Of a DNA stretch of 64,000 nucleotides, positions 54,074-64,000 are shown piece by piece (the first letter of the stretch is position 1; each line of letters opens with the position of its first letter). The notes under the pieces are model-generated. The model searched no databases, was not told where the DNA came from, and saw nothing but the letters and a program-made list of their open reading frames with translations. Source of the stretch: Protonemura montana (taxonomy: Eukaryota > Arthropoda > Insecta > Plecoptera > Nemouridae); NCBI GenBank assembly GCA_947568835.1, contig OX387603.1, positions 26,622,651 to 26,686,650 on the forward strand, read 5' to 3'. The translations under genes and the position numbers were made by a program.

Positions 54074-54401
54074 AAGTCCTTGGTTAGGATGAAATCTTAT
54101 TTAAATTGCAAACGCTTGCAATGCGCGGGGTATTATATTATTAACAACACTATAACCGTCTACAAATTGATGCCCGAACGCGGATTCGAACCCCGGTCTT
54201 CACCCTTCGCTGGTGTTGCTCTGAACCATTGAGCTATCTGGACACTGGCTTTTTGAGACGATTTTATTGTATTTGATGAGAATGACAGTTCTCCAAGGAG
54301 TAAAACCACGAGGCTGTGAATACTCACTGTCACTCTGATGCGTTTGGGCATCAATTTTTGAGACGGTTATAGTGTTGTCAATAATAAAAAAGTCCTTGGT
54401 T
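54074..54401 (-). mobile_element. tRNA-headed SINE insertion with 12-bp target-site duplication
   Basis: AAGTCCTTGGTT flanks the insert at 54074-54085 and 54390-54401. Read leftward, the element has a Pol III A box (TAGCTCAATGG, 54226-54236) and B box (GGTTCGAATCC, 54182-54192), then CGGGCATCAATTTGTAGACG, GTTATAGTGTTG, a TAA-rich spacer and the 3' end shared with 12178-12222. On its right side (54346-54380) is a second, oppositely oriented copy of the same body (GGGCATCAATTTTTGAGACG), so the insert is composite. It is tRNA-derived but not a usable tRNA gene: the acceptor stem does not pair. Confidence 0.85.
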
Positions 54402-55626
54402 CCGTCTAGCTTGCACCCAAGATATGCTATCACCGTTTAGCCCCGAGGCACATCGCCGCTCACCTCTGTCTCGCACGTAGCGTCGCTGCGAGGCCCGAAC
54501 TGCAGCGTCAAGGAAGTGAAGCAGCGGCCACTTGAACGCATGGGTCTTCCTCGAGCGCCACCGAGAGGAGGACAAGAGCAGGAACACACCTGCACAGATC
54601 GAGCAAGCATTCAGTCGTGGACGAAGGTGGCGTTAGGAATGCCAGGAAGGGATAGGTTATCTCTTAGGACTTAGAGCATGCGTCGTCAAACACCGAGACA
54701 CACCGAGTAGCTTCCAAGATGGTCTTCCAAGATTCTTCGCAAGACACGTTCCCACGGCGAGGGTCACGGGCGAGTCACGGGCGAGGCGGGCGGCGAGCTC
54801 GGCTGCATGCCGGTCTGTGCCTCGACGTGCACATCGGCCTGTCGAGTCGGCGACGCAATCTCTGCCAGAGCGGCGGGTGCTCGTCGTGATTGCACAGGAT
54901 CCTGTCAATGAGCGGCGTTCGTCCCTCGCCAAGGGAGGGGGCTGACGGTCCAGGATGTGGACACTCGGCGAGCCTCGAGAGCGCCTGCCCCTTCTTGCGA
55001 CACGATAACGAGTCATCGACGCCCCTCCCCCCTTTCTATTTGCCGTCACGACGCTGATCAAAGTACACCTGTCCCCTGACTACAGTACAGTGGCGTTTAG
55101 GGGTCCCAGGTTCGGACGCGCCGATTGGATGTTTAGGTGTTGTGGTTACTGTGATATTCCTTGACTATTGCCGGTATGCTCTGGGGTGTTTTCACTCAGA
55201 AAAGTGCACGGACGCCTCCCTTTATGCTCTACCCGCCATCACCAGGCTAGAGTATGAATGTCTTTAATGCGATAATATTTCCACACAATGTTATTTAGAC
55301 AGGGATGGCCAAAGCAGGGCAGTCCACATAAGTCTTATGTCTTTTACCTCAGCCAGTCTCTGGGTCAAGGATAGCCGCCCCTTACTATAGGCGGCGTCGT
55401 CGATCGAAACAAGACGGTCACTTGCAAGTGAAACGTCACCCATGGTCGGGGAGGATGGGTCGGTAGCCTGCGATGAACGACGAGGGGAGCAACGCAATCA
55501 CAGGCAATTTCATATTGGTAAAAATAAATTATCCACTTTAATGTATCACATAAATAATTTCTTAAATCTATACATTGAATGGTACACAGGGTGACGGGGT
55601 TCATGTTACCAGGAAACAAAACCAAC

Positions 55627-55632
55627 TTTATT
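55627..55632 (-). terminator. Candidate poly(A) signal, neuropeptide gene
   Basis: TTTATT on the + strand (AATAAA on the gene strand), about 220 bases after the stop at 55850. Confidence 0.55.
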
Positions 55633-55849
55633 CGAAAAACAAAAGTACGCTCAAGTACACAGCATGTACGCCATCGTGAACGCAACGGAATGCACCGCGA
55701 TGACGTCACCGTCATCGCGCTTGCGGCCCTGTCAGTCACAATCAGAAGCCGCGTGACTCACGAGAAGAAAATAGAGAGAGAGAAAGTCTAGAGTCGAAGT
55801 GGACGAGAAGTCCAACGGGTCCTTACGACGTCGGTAGAGGATAGCGTAG

Positions 55850-58800
55850 CTAGTTCCCGTCCTTGCCTACCCCCGACCTCTTCTTCATCGGTGAGAAGTC
55901 TCCAAACCCGCTCTTGAAGGCGTCGTCATGAAATCCAGACTTCGCCAGCTCGGGGCTGCCTTTCTTCATGACATCAAAGTCCCCAAAACCTCCAGAGAAG
56001 GTATCGGAATGAAACCCAGAGGAACCCCCGCCCGGCCTTCGTTTCTTCATGACATCAAAGTCCCCAAAACCTCCAGAGAAGGTATCGGAATGAAACCCAG
56101 AGGAACCCCCGCCCGGCCTCCGTTTCTTCATGACATCAAAGTCCCCAAAACCTCCAGAGAAGGTATCAGAATGGAACCCCGATGAACCCCCGCCTGGCCT
56201 TCGTTTCTTCATGACATCAAAGTCCCCAAATCCTCCAGAGAAGGTATCAGAATGGAACCCAGAGGAACCCCCGCCCGGCCTTCGTTTCTTCATGACATCA
56301 AAGTCCCCAAAACCTCCAGAGAAGGTATCGGAATGGAACCCCGATGAACCCCCGCCCGGCCTTCGTTTCTTCATGACATCAAAGTCACCAAATCCTCCAG
56401 AGAAGGTATCAGAATGGAACCCCGATGAACCCTCGCCCGGCCTCCGTTTCTTCATGACATCAAAGTCCCCAAAACCTCCAGAGAAGGTATCAGAATGGAA
56501 CCCCGATGAACCCCCGCCCGGCCTTCGTTTCTTCATGACATCAAAGTCCCCAAAACCTCCAGAGAAGGTATCAGAATGGAACCCCGATGAACCCTCGCCC
56601 GGCCTTCGTTTCTTCATGACATCAAAGTCCCCAAAACCTCCAGAGAAGGTGTCAGAATGGAAACCAGAAGAACCCTCGCCCGGCCTTCGTTTCTTCATGA
56701 CATCAAAGTCCCCAAAACCCCCAGAGAAGGTATCGGAATGGAACCCCGATGAACCCATATCAGGTTTGCGCTTTTGTTCCATCTTCCCGAGCAGCGAGTG
56801 GATTTTGGCTGCGAGTCGCGCCTGAGCATCCTGCGCGCGCTTCATGGGCGAGAAGTCGCCGAAGCCGTCGGTGAAAGCGTCGCCGTGGAACGACGCGTCG
56901 GGACGCCGCTTGGCGCGAGGCGTCGCGACATTGGCAGCTCGTTGGAACGGTCGTGACGTCGCCTCGACGGCGTCCTGCTTGACAACCTCGCGCTTGTTGC
57001 GAGAGAAGTGGGGGTCCCCGTCGACGCCGGGCTCCACCGTCTCGGCCAGGGGGATCCAGCGGCTACAGAACACAATCGATTAATTGATTAATTAATTGGT
57101 TTGTTGTGTTCTGACAACGGATTCTGTTCGTCGGTTACTGAGATGAGTGAGTTAACGATGAGGATGGCTAAGAAAATAAAGTAGTCTAGATGGGAAGGGA
57201 GTAAACCCGGTACCGGCACAGAGCCTACTTCTACCGAAAAGCACCACAGGGACCATCAGCTTAACGTTCCTTCTGAAGAACGGTTTAACTAGGACAAGTC
57301 TCCTCCATAAATCTATGGTGCCGAGTGGTTGGTAAGGAAGGTGAGTGAAGTTGTTGCAATGAAACTGTAAACTGTAAGAGGTTCTGATAAATGAAGCCCT
57401 CGAAGGCTGAATTCAAGACCAACGAAGCAACGGCCAACGCCGTGCATGCGGGCACTTCATTTTAAGACCACGCTACGGGTTCTGTTTGCTGGTTACAAAT
57501 ACCTGTAAGACCGTTTCATCGGGTGGAACCGCTCGTAGTCCTGATGGAATACATTCTCGTGGAACCCGCGCGAGTTGATGCCGAACGGGTCGCGCTTAGA
57601 CCGCCGCCATCTTGGGTAGAAGTCGCCGAACTCGTCAAACACAGCCTCATGGAACCCACGGGCGTCCACTTCTGCGGGACATGCGTGTGGTCAGCATTGA
57701 CTTAGGTTAGTAATTTGTCGGCCAAGTCAGGTCTAAAGGCCCTGTCAACTAGAAGCATGCGCACAGCATTAGACCTTACATCTCTGTCATTGTTTAGCGT
57801 CAACGTTTCAATCTCCCAAACACATTCACGCATAAGGGGACGCCGTTCACGGCGACATCACGAGCGTACACTCCTCGTGGCATTGCGGCGCCGCTCGAAA
57901 CTTGGCGTCCAATTAGAAGTAAAACGAGGGAATTGTCGCCGACTCCTCGGGTCTAATTGAATGAAGCTCTCTCCGAGCGTAGAGTACGATAACGTGCTCG
58001 TAACGTTGCGTGGTTGCTTCCCAACCCCCGAGCCGAATGCGACGTGTAAATTATGCATCAACATATTAGCTGAGATTCTCCTTGGAAGTGTCATATGAAG
58101 TGGTTTGCCATAATGTGACATCCCTCTTGAGAAAACTCGCGCCGACCACGGACGGGGACTGGGAGGGAGGGTGAGGGGGGGATAAGAATGTGTGTGACAT
58201 GGAGTCTTGAAGGGTCTTTGCTGGCTGAAAACAGGTGCTGTGGTTGCTGTGATTCTCGCGCGGGACCCAAGCAACTTGTCGTGCGTGTTCATTACGAGCA
58301 GGCGATTGCTTCGGACCAAGGTTTAGACAGCAAATAAGACGCCGTTCTAAAAGTTGCCGCTGGCTATTTGATAACAGGTGTACCGCCTTTGTTTGCTCAA
58401 CTGCTTGCGATCCGTGAACCCGGCGCCGCCACCGCCGGCAAACGCCATGCGAAAGCATCGCGGTGAAATTACTCAAAAGGGGTCTCCGATCGTAATAGCG
58501 CAACCTCTGCCAGAGTGAACAGAAAGTGTTGTCTTTTTTCCCAAAGTGCTAAAACAAGGCTGGCTGGCAGCAAACATGCACCAGGATATCAGAGTTCCAC
58601 GGCAAAGTCTCGCAATCACCACGAGGAAGTGATTCGTTCGCTGGGGCTTGTTGCGCCTGCGCCAGCGCTGAGCCGCGTGTGTGTCGGCATCGGCGTCCCG
58701 CGAGGTGCACGTCGACGACGCGGCGGGTGATACGCGGATCGCCGGTCGCGCTAATCGCCGAGTTCCACGGCAATCAAGCCACGGTCGTCCTCGCCGAGGG

Positions 58801-59838
58801 GACGCCGAGCTGATCAGCGGCCCCCTCAGATCCATCCTCCCAGTCACAGGCTCAATGCCGTTCCCCGCCCAGCGCGGCCGCGTCAAAAAGCACCGGCTTT
58901 CAAGAATTAATTAAAGTTCATTGTGAGCGTCATGTGTTGACGGAAGGATTGGTGACGCTAACCAGCGCCTATTGTGTGGTACATGCATTAGCCAGATTAA
59001 TATTGCCAACAAGCCGGGTCTGGACTCGATCAATTCGAGCAAAGCTTTTAGCGACTGTCTGTTTCTCGCCAGAACCCACGCAGAACGCCGAGACATTCAC
59101 GTCGTTTTTCACGCATCATCATTTCCTCGCGGGGCACACGTCGGGCTGGCTTACGTTTTATTACTCCAAGCTACCCTTGGGCGTCGGTCGCCGGGCAACG
59201 GGACGCCGGGACATACCGAGCTGACAATTCGCAAATAAGACTTTGATCCTCCGATGATTAATATTTCCCAGCGAAAAGTCAAACATCGCAGCGAACTTGG
59301 ACGTACGACACTGCAAATGCGCAGAGCTGTCGCCAACCTCGACGAGCGCAGCCATTGTCTGTCGCAATTATTAACGTGCGGAAAGGAAATTAATTAAATT
59401 TCCTCGGAAAATTTACTTTCCCATTTGACCGTCGCGTATAATTGGTTTCGTTTCGCTTAAACAAATAGACGCAGTAATGTATTCCATCGTCGCCGTCTCC
59501 GAGCGAGCCAGGCAGGGAGGCGACGGCGAGGTTTTCTAATTGGCCAGTAATCTACCTGGAAATGAGGACGAGACGAAGTGCTGGGTACCGCTGCTTCCAG
59601 CGGCGGACGCGGCGCTGCCATGCGGCGGGCCCCCAAAGCTGCCGAAGAGCGCGTGCAGGGTGTTAAAGCTCTCCTCGTCAGATGGTAGACCGAGCGAGGC
59701 CTCCACCTCGGGCTGTCCTCGGTTCAGCAGAGAGGACAGCACCTCCTCGTCTGTCGGCAGCATGTTGTCGTCCAGTCCTGGCAGCGACAGTGCCAGGGGT
59801 AGCATGAACATCAGCATCAGCAGTAATCGGAACGCCAT
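55850..59838 (-). CDS. Multi-copy neuropeptide precursor, orcokinin/pedal-peptide-like
   Basis: Three exons (59556-59838, 57503-57671, 55850-57062) join in phase to 554 residues. Exon 1 encodes a signal peptide (MAFRLLLMLMFMLPLALS, likely cut before LPGLDD) and an acidic pro-region. Exon 2 encodes two diverged units, GFHEAVFDEFGDFYPRWRR and GFHENVFHQDYERFHPMKR. Exon 3 encodes one unit ending GFGDFSPMKR, then ten almost identical units GFHSDTFSGGFGDFDVM each followed by KKR or KK, then a last unit GFHDDAFKSGFGDFSPMKKR. Dibasic or tribasic sites bound every unit, as prohormone convertases need, so about 14 peptides could be released. No unit ends in Gly before the basic site, so the peptides should not be amidated. 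The core DTFSGGFGD resembles crustacean orcomyotropin (FDAFTTGFGHN) and orcokinin (NFDEIDRSGFGFN), hence the tentative family; it is not a close match. The exon 1 ATG is directly preceded by an acceptor-like CTACAG, so an untranslated exon may lie further upstream. Confidence 0.85.
55955..56764 (-). repeat. 81-bp coding tandem repeat, ten units
   Basis: Ten 27-codon units of the neuropeptide exon. The marker CATGACATCAAAGTCCCC (one unit has CACC) recurs at exactly 81-base spacing from 55969 to 56698. Units differ at a few bases, including a GAG/GGG change that alternates Glu and Gly in the RPGEG/RPGGG linker. Confidence 0.97.
57672..59555. other. Intron 1 of the neuropeptide gene
   Basis: About 1.9 kb bounded by GTAGAT and CCGCAG on the gene strand. 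It is GC-mixed and holds overlapping open frames on both strands (58.07-58.50, 58.47-58.89, 58.93-59.24 kb) without recognisable domains. I see no repeat family here. Confidence 0.6.
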
Positions 59839-60075
59839 CTGTAGACCACATGGTAGGAGGTCAGCCAACGTCCCACACGGGCATGGAACTGTTGGAACAT
59901 GGTTGACCTGTGGTCTTCTTTTTAACAACCACTGGACGCTATTACATCGATGGGCCGAAGTCCAAGACTTCTAAGACTTCCAACTCTCTGATTTCTATTT
60001 CAAAACCATACAGTTCTTACCTAGTTGTTCTAGTTTTATTTAATTTAAAATATCTGCTAATAGCGCTTCATCCTG

Positions 60076-60240
60076 ATGGTTTTTAGACTCATGTCTACTT
60101 GATTTATCCTTAGCACTAGTTTTAAGACAAACTATTTGAAATGGGTTTTGTATGCTAAGTAAAGGGCTACTAAAATTCCCGACGTTTCGTAACATATACT
60201 AGTTACTTCTTCAAGGGTAAGAGCACTTGTCAATTCTTGA
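60076..60240. mobile_element. Foldback element copy 3 (single arm), with hammerhead-like motif
   Basis: Begins GATGGTTTTTAGACTCATGT, continues TTTATCCTTAGCACTAGTTT, ACTATTTGAAATGGGTTTTG and AAGTAAAGGGCTACTAAA, then the motif at 60181-60217 on the minus strand. Only one arm is present, so the element is truncated or is the unpalindromised form. Confidence 0.8.
60181..60217 (-). ncRNA. Hammerhead-ribozyme-like motif (degenerate)
   Basis: On the minus strand: CCC, core TTGAAGA (consensus CTGANGA), a hairpin GTAAC/GTTAC, GAAA, then CGTC and GGG. The outer CCC/GGG can form stem I and GTC is a normal cleavage triplet. The first core base is U instead of C and one extra A precedes stem II, so activity is doubtful. 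The copy at 43116-43155 (+) keeps the stems but has AAAA for GAAA and GTT for GTC. Confidence 0.45.
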
Positions 60241-61382
60241 AAAAAGATCTTAAGCTTAGTAGAGAATACAAAAAAATATATAAATAAATTAGAAGCCACC
60301 GATTCGTAGCCCTTTTTGGTACCCTTGGCGACTCAATAAGCAACAACACCTCGTTCGGGGCCTAACCAATTCCCGATCAGAGACAATAACTTTAATAATC
60401 GCCGGACAGAATAATCTCCTCGACTTGTCAACCGAAATGATTATTCGATTGGTTTTCCTCGGAGCTGTAATTCGATAAGAGGTCCACATCATTGCATTGT
60501 ACGGCTCAGGGCATCAAAGTGGAAGCTCTGCTCAGGCATCTCAATCGGGACTGATCAAGCCACAAGAAACCCAGCGCTCACAAAATATCATAGCAGTTGA
60601 TTTAAAGCGGCAACTCTTCACTATCTCAGCTGGAAACATGTCTTCAAAGTAAACTCCTAATAAAACCAGTACACGCGTGTAGTCATGCCAACGCCAACTT
60701 GAGCCGACACGCTCGTGTCTTGAGTTACTTTGAGACGCACGACGGCAACGCAAGACCAAGTCGATGTTTAATTCATGGCGTCGCCAGCGTCGCGGCGCCA
60801 AAGACGCTTGGGCAAACGCCGCCGCGACTGAGTGACATTTAGAAGGAGGAGTGTCCTGGACGCTATCATCGACATAAATGGAATACTTAAATAAATTAGT
60901 CGTACAACTATGTGTGCGGGTGTGTTGTGTACATGAAATGTTGCATGTACGTGAATGCTGTGTCCAATAGTTTCATGAATGTTTTAGTGGCACATGACAC
61001 GGCGGCGTGCGTGGCAGAGTCCCGCCCTGTTGTCGACTCGATAGCCTCGATAACTCTCGATAGGGACTCGATAAACCCGGGGTTGTCGTACCTAACCACT
61101 AATGACCGGGGCAATCATGTCCATCTGATTTAATAAGAGACGACAGGACAGGTCTACTTGCAACATTACATTTGCTAGAACCAGCAAACCAAGCGACGGC
61201 CCTGGCTAAAATCTAGGCTTCTAATTGTGATGGAGTTATCTATCCGGTTTTGAAGTGTTGGACCTAAAACTAACACACCTTCTATACAAGCTAATTACAT
61301 ACTTTTGATATCATCATCGCCAAAGGCTAGACTTAAAGTCAACAAGGCGATTAGGGTGTTCATATCCGGTGTGAGAATACTA

Positions 61383-61474
61383 GTGTCCCTGAACGCAGCC
61401 CGCAATGCAGGACCGGCTCCTCCACCCCGTGTCCCTAAACGCAACCCGCAAAGCATGATCGGCTCCTCCACTAT
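61383..61474. repeat. 46-bp tandem duplication
   Basis: GTGTCCCTGAACGCAGCCCG at 61383 and GTGTCCCTAAACGCAACCCG at 61429 start two diverged 46-base units, both ending GGCTCCTCCAC. Non-coding as far as I can see. Confidence 0.8.
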
Positions 61475-64000
61475 ATATATTGCATATTGTAAATACGTCA
61501 TCTTATTGTCGGAACGCAATTGAAAAGTTTGAAAACTCTGCTTTGATGGCTGGTTGGAAAGCGAATATTTGAGGGACGGCTTGGTCTGTGAATGGCCCAC
61601 TCATGTGGAATAAATGAGAACCAGAGATAAATTAAGAACGATCGAAGGACGAACGAAGGACGAAAAAGGTACGCGTACAGAAGGAAAACAATTGTCGTAT
61701 CGTGCAACTCGACAGGTTGTACATCAGCAGCCGGTAATTGATTTGGCGTCGCGACGCCAGCGTTTTAATGAGCGCATCGGTGTCGCGTGGCAAGTACTCC
61801 GTGTGACGTCGACGCCGTCGGCAACCGTCGCGACGCCTCTTGACCCATGGCGTTGTCAACAACGACGTCCATGGCCTGGTAAGACGCAACGTTCACCAGC
61901 GACCGCCACACCCTTCGACGTGGCATCCCTCAAAGGCAGGGAAGGTAATAACCACAGCTGGACACCTTTGATGCCCCTCTTTTTCCCTTATTCCGTAGTA
62001 GACAACGCGTTTGCGGCTTGCGCTTCTGAGGCAAGTATAATATTAGCGACGAAACGCGGTTCGCTACAAAGAAACGGGACACTTCCCTTTGATGCTCCGG
62101 CAAAAACGACGACGCCGACGTCGGGATGATCCCATTGGGTGGTGCATAACCTATATTTTAAAACTCGCAAAGTGCATTTACATTAATTTAGGACGCCGTT
62201 CAATGTGAGACGACGCTTGGTACGTGGCCGTCAAGAGAGTCGTCTTATGGTAATGTGATTTGATAAGCATACCGTTTTACAGCGCGCGTTGACAAGAGCA
62301 ACACCCCCCCCCCCCCCTCGCAACCCTTCGCTCCTCGTTCTGCAAAGTGGCTCTTTTCTATGCTAATCCCAGCGATCATCTCAGAGACATGCCGTACGCA
62401 CGACGACGCATCGCGCCAAACGAGTTTGCTGTCGCCAATTGTTTGGCAAATCAAATTACGCCGCGCGAAACTTTCGGAGTCTTGAGCCGCGCGCGGGGGT
62501 GGATCGATGCCGGCACCTCGGGACGGACAATGGATCGGCGAAGTGATATCGCCGTGAATCGAACGTCCGTTCAGCGGCCGCCGAAGGGCACCGGCAAAGA
62601 CCTTGCATTTAGCATTCTAGAAGATACGGGCGGATACATTTTCCAGTCGACTTGCCTTCGAGCGGGTGGACGGCCGCTCCGGGAATATGTTATGGAAAAC
62701 CGTGGTCTCTGCAAAGAAAACCTGGCTTGCGATTGGCGAGTTATTGGTTGGTTCGATTGGCGACCGTAGCGGCCGTGACAGCTGATGCGGTTCACATGCA
62801 GTGAATTTATATAAACAAACAGCAATTAATTGCAACGAATTGAATGCAAAGTTTGGCCGTGCAGCGATGCAGCGCTGTGGGCGAGACGTTCATCGTACTG
62901 AGCTTTGTTGATCATTCGCTATCCAATTTGTCGCTGTTGCCTTTCTCGGCTAATTTTTACCCAACGTTTGCGATCAAAGCGAAGCGCTGAGTGCACTTGC
63001 ACTCGACGTGCTCCAACATTGTTACAAGTGCGATTATAAGTAATTAGCCAGACTTGTCTGATGCATGTTTTCAGGTCGCTCGCTTGTTTTTTGGCCCCTC
63101 GAGCGGGAAGCTAAGTTTTCACAGCAATAATGTGCACTTTGTCGCGGTAAATAATCAGCTAGGAGCGCAGGACAACGTACGTTCCTGCACTGGCATAAAT
63201 TAGCTAAAGCAGCGTTGGGAGGATGAGCTTCTGACAAAGGGTCGCCGCACCTAACCCAAGAGCAGCTTAACGACGCCATCAATCACCCATCAAACTCGCA
63301 GAGAGCTGATTGATTCCCGAACGACGAAACCTGATCCCTGACACTTAGCTCTCTGACCTCGCAAGAATCTCGCCTGGCTTGAGAGAAACACTGTGATAAC
63401 ATGATATCTGTGGGTATACAAGGTTTCACTGGAATTGTGGTTTAAAAATGCAGCGTCGGTTTGATCCTAATTGAAGCTTCCACCATCTGGCGAACGCTAA
63501 AAAAATCTCTGCTGTCTTTTACAAGCTTGCAAAGCTTCTTGTGAATTATGCAGATGACAACTCCCCGTGCATCTGCTTGCAAGAACAATACGACGTGGCA
63601 ACGACCCAGCGCCCGTTGATTTCGCCAACGATTTCGCTCCCCGAGCGCGCTAGCTTGTTGAGCAATCGCAAGCATAGAGTTGAATCTTGTAGCTTCGTCG
63701 TCGGCGTCGGCGTCGAGTGGCTAACAAGAACGCTGTTATCCGTGTCGAGTGGCACGCGAGCGTCGCCGAGGGTCGACGCCATGAGATGCATCTCTTCAAT
63801 TAGCGAGACAATGCCTTGCGCCCGCGGTGCCCGTCGCGACGCCGACGTCGATGTCTAGGTAGATGCATCGCAGGCTGGGCGTCGAGCGGGGTTACAGTCC
63901 AATTGGTCTCGGCGTCGGTCGGATTCGTTCAGAGTTTCTTGCCTTAGACCGAAATACTTCTGTGAGCAATCTGCCGCTTTTAATATTGCTCTGTACCGAC

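Larger units (their letters stand above)
53997..55849. other. Upstream region of the transporter and 3' region of the neuropeptide gene
   Basis: No further coding exon could be joined to the transporter model. Untranslated first exons may be here. A complete SINE insertion lies at 54086-54389. A candidate poly(A) signal for the neuropeptide gene lies at 55627-55632. Confidence 0.5.
59839..64000. other. Upstream flank, no supported gene
   Basis: Should include the promoter of the neuropeptide gene. It holds foldback element copy 3 (60076-60240), a 46-bp tandem duplication (61383-61474), and a C-run at about 62304-62319. Frames at 61.6-62.1 and 62.3-62.8 kb are open by composition only. Confidence 0.55.

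Noticed and set aside
54172-54250. Possible tRNA gene on the minus strand
   Set aside because: A and B boxes are present, but the acceptor stem does not pair and the sequence is embedded in a SINE with target duplications.
56130-56825. 231-codon open frame on the + strand made of repeated FMTSKSPKPPEKVSEWNP units
   Set aside because: It is the antisense of the 81-bp neuropeptide repeat; the period of 81 keeps all frames open or closed together. The minus strand has the signal peptide, splice-compatible exons and cleavage sites.
61614-62129. 171-codon + strand frame
   Set aside because: Arginine-rich start from purine-rich repeats, no motif, no neighbouring exon signals.

Overview
The window is nuclear DNA from an intron-rich animal, most likely an arthropod. 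The clues are spliced genes with GT-AG introns and AATAAA signals, a PKA catalytic subunit and a ribosomal protein S13 whose sequences (especially C-termini) look arthropod-like, and scattered SINE and foldback elements. I cannot place it more finely than Arthropoda from sequence alone.

Layout. 1-4.1 kb: no recognisable gene, AT-rich and microsatellite-bearing. 4.57-5.63 kb (-): an intronless PKA catalytic subunit. 5.7-11.3 kb: GC-mixed spacer without a supported gene. 11.3-13.3 kb (+): a three-exon acidic, prothymosin-like nuclear protein. 15.0-23.7 kb (+): two tandem cathepsin D-type aspartic proteases; the second is canonical, the first has an intact reading frame but altered active-site motifs. 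23.9-24.7 kb (-): RPS13, tail-to-tail with the second protease and head-to-head with the next gene. 25.2-39.3 kb (+): a 17-exon PHRF1 (RING + PHD + SR-rich + C-terminal SRI-like domain). 40.8-48.1 kb (-): a 10-exon FNBP4 with two WW domains, convergent with PHRF1. 50.5-54.0 kb (-): a 10-exon glutamate transporter (SLC1/EAAT). 55.85-59.84 kb (-): a three-exon prepropeptide with a signal peptide and 14 related GFHxDxFxxGFGDF units, ten of them in a near-perfect 81-bp tandem array. 59.9-64 kb: no gene seen.

Gene models were assembled by hand. For each, the exon phases close exactly and the conserved family blocks join in frame. The least certain joints are the PHRF1 exon ending at 28774, the start of EAAT exon 3, and the 5' untranslated exons of all genes.

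Repeats: a tRNA-headed SINE family (one copy with a 12-bp target duplication), a 5S rRNA-headed SINE, a foldback family with a hammerhead-ribozyme-like core, and two other palindromic elements, mostly inside introns of these genes.

The most interesting items are the orcokinin-like neuropeptide precursor at 55.85-59.84 kb and the probable pseudoprotease at 15.0-18.7 kb. The genes do not form a pathway; PKA signalling, synaptic glutamate uptake and a neuropeptide are neuronal themes, while PHRF1 and FNBP4 are both nuclear/transcription-linked.
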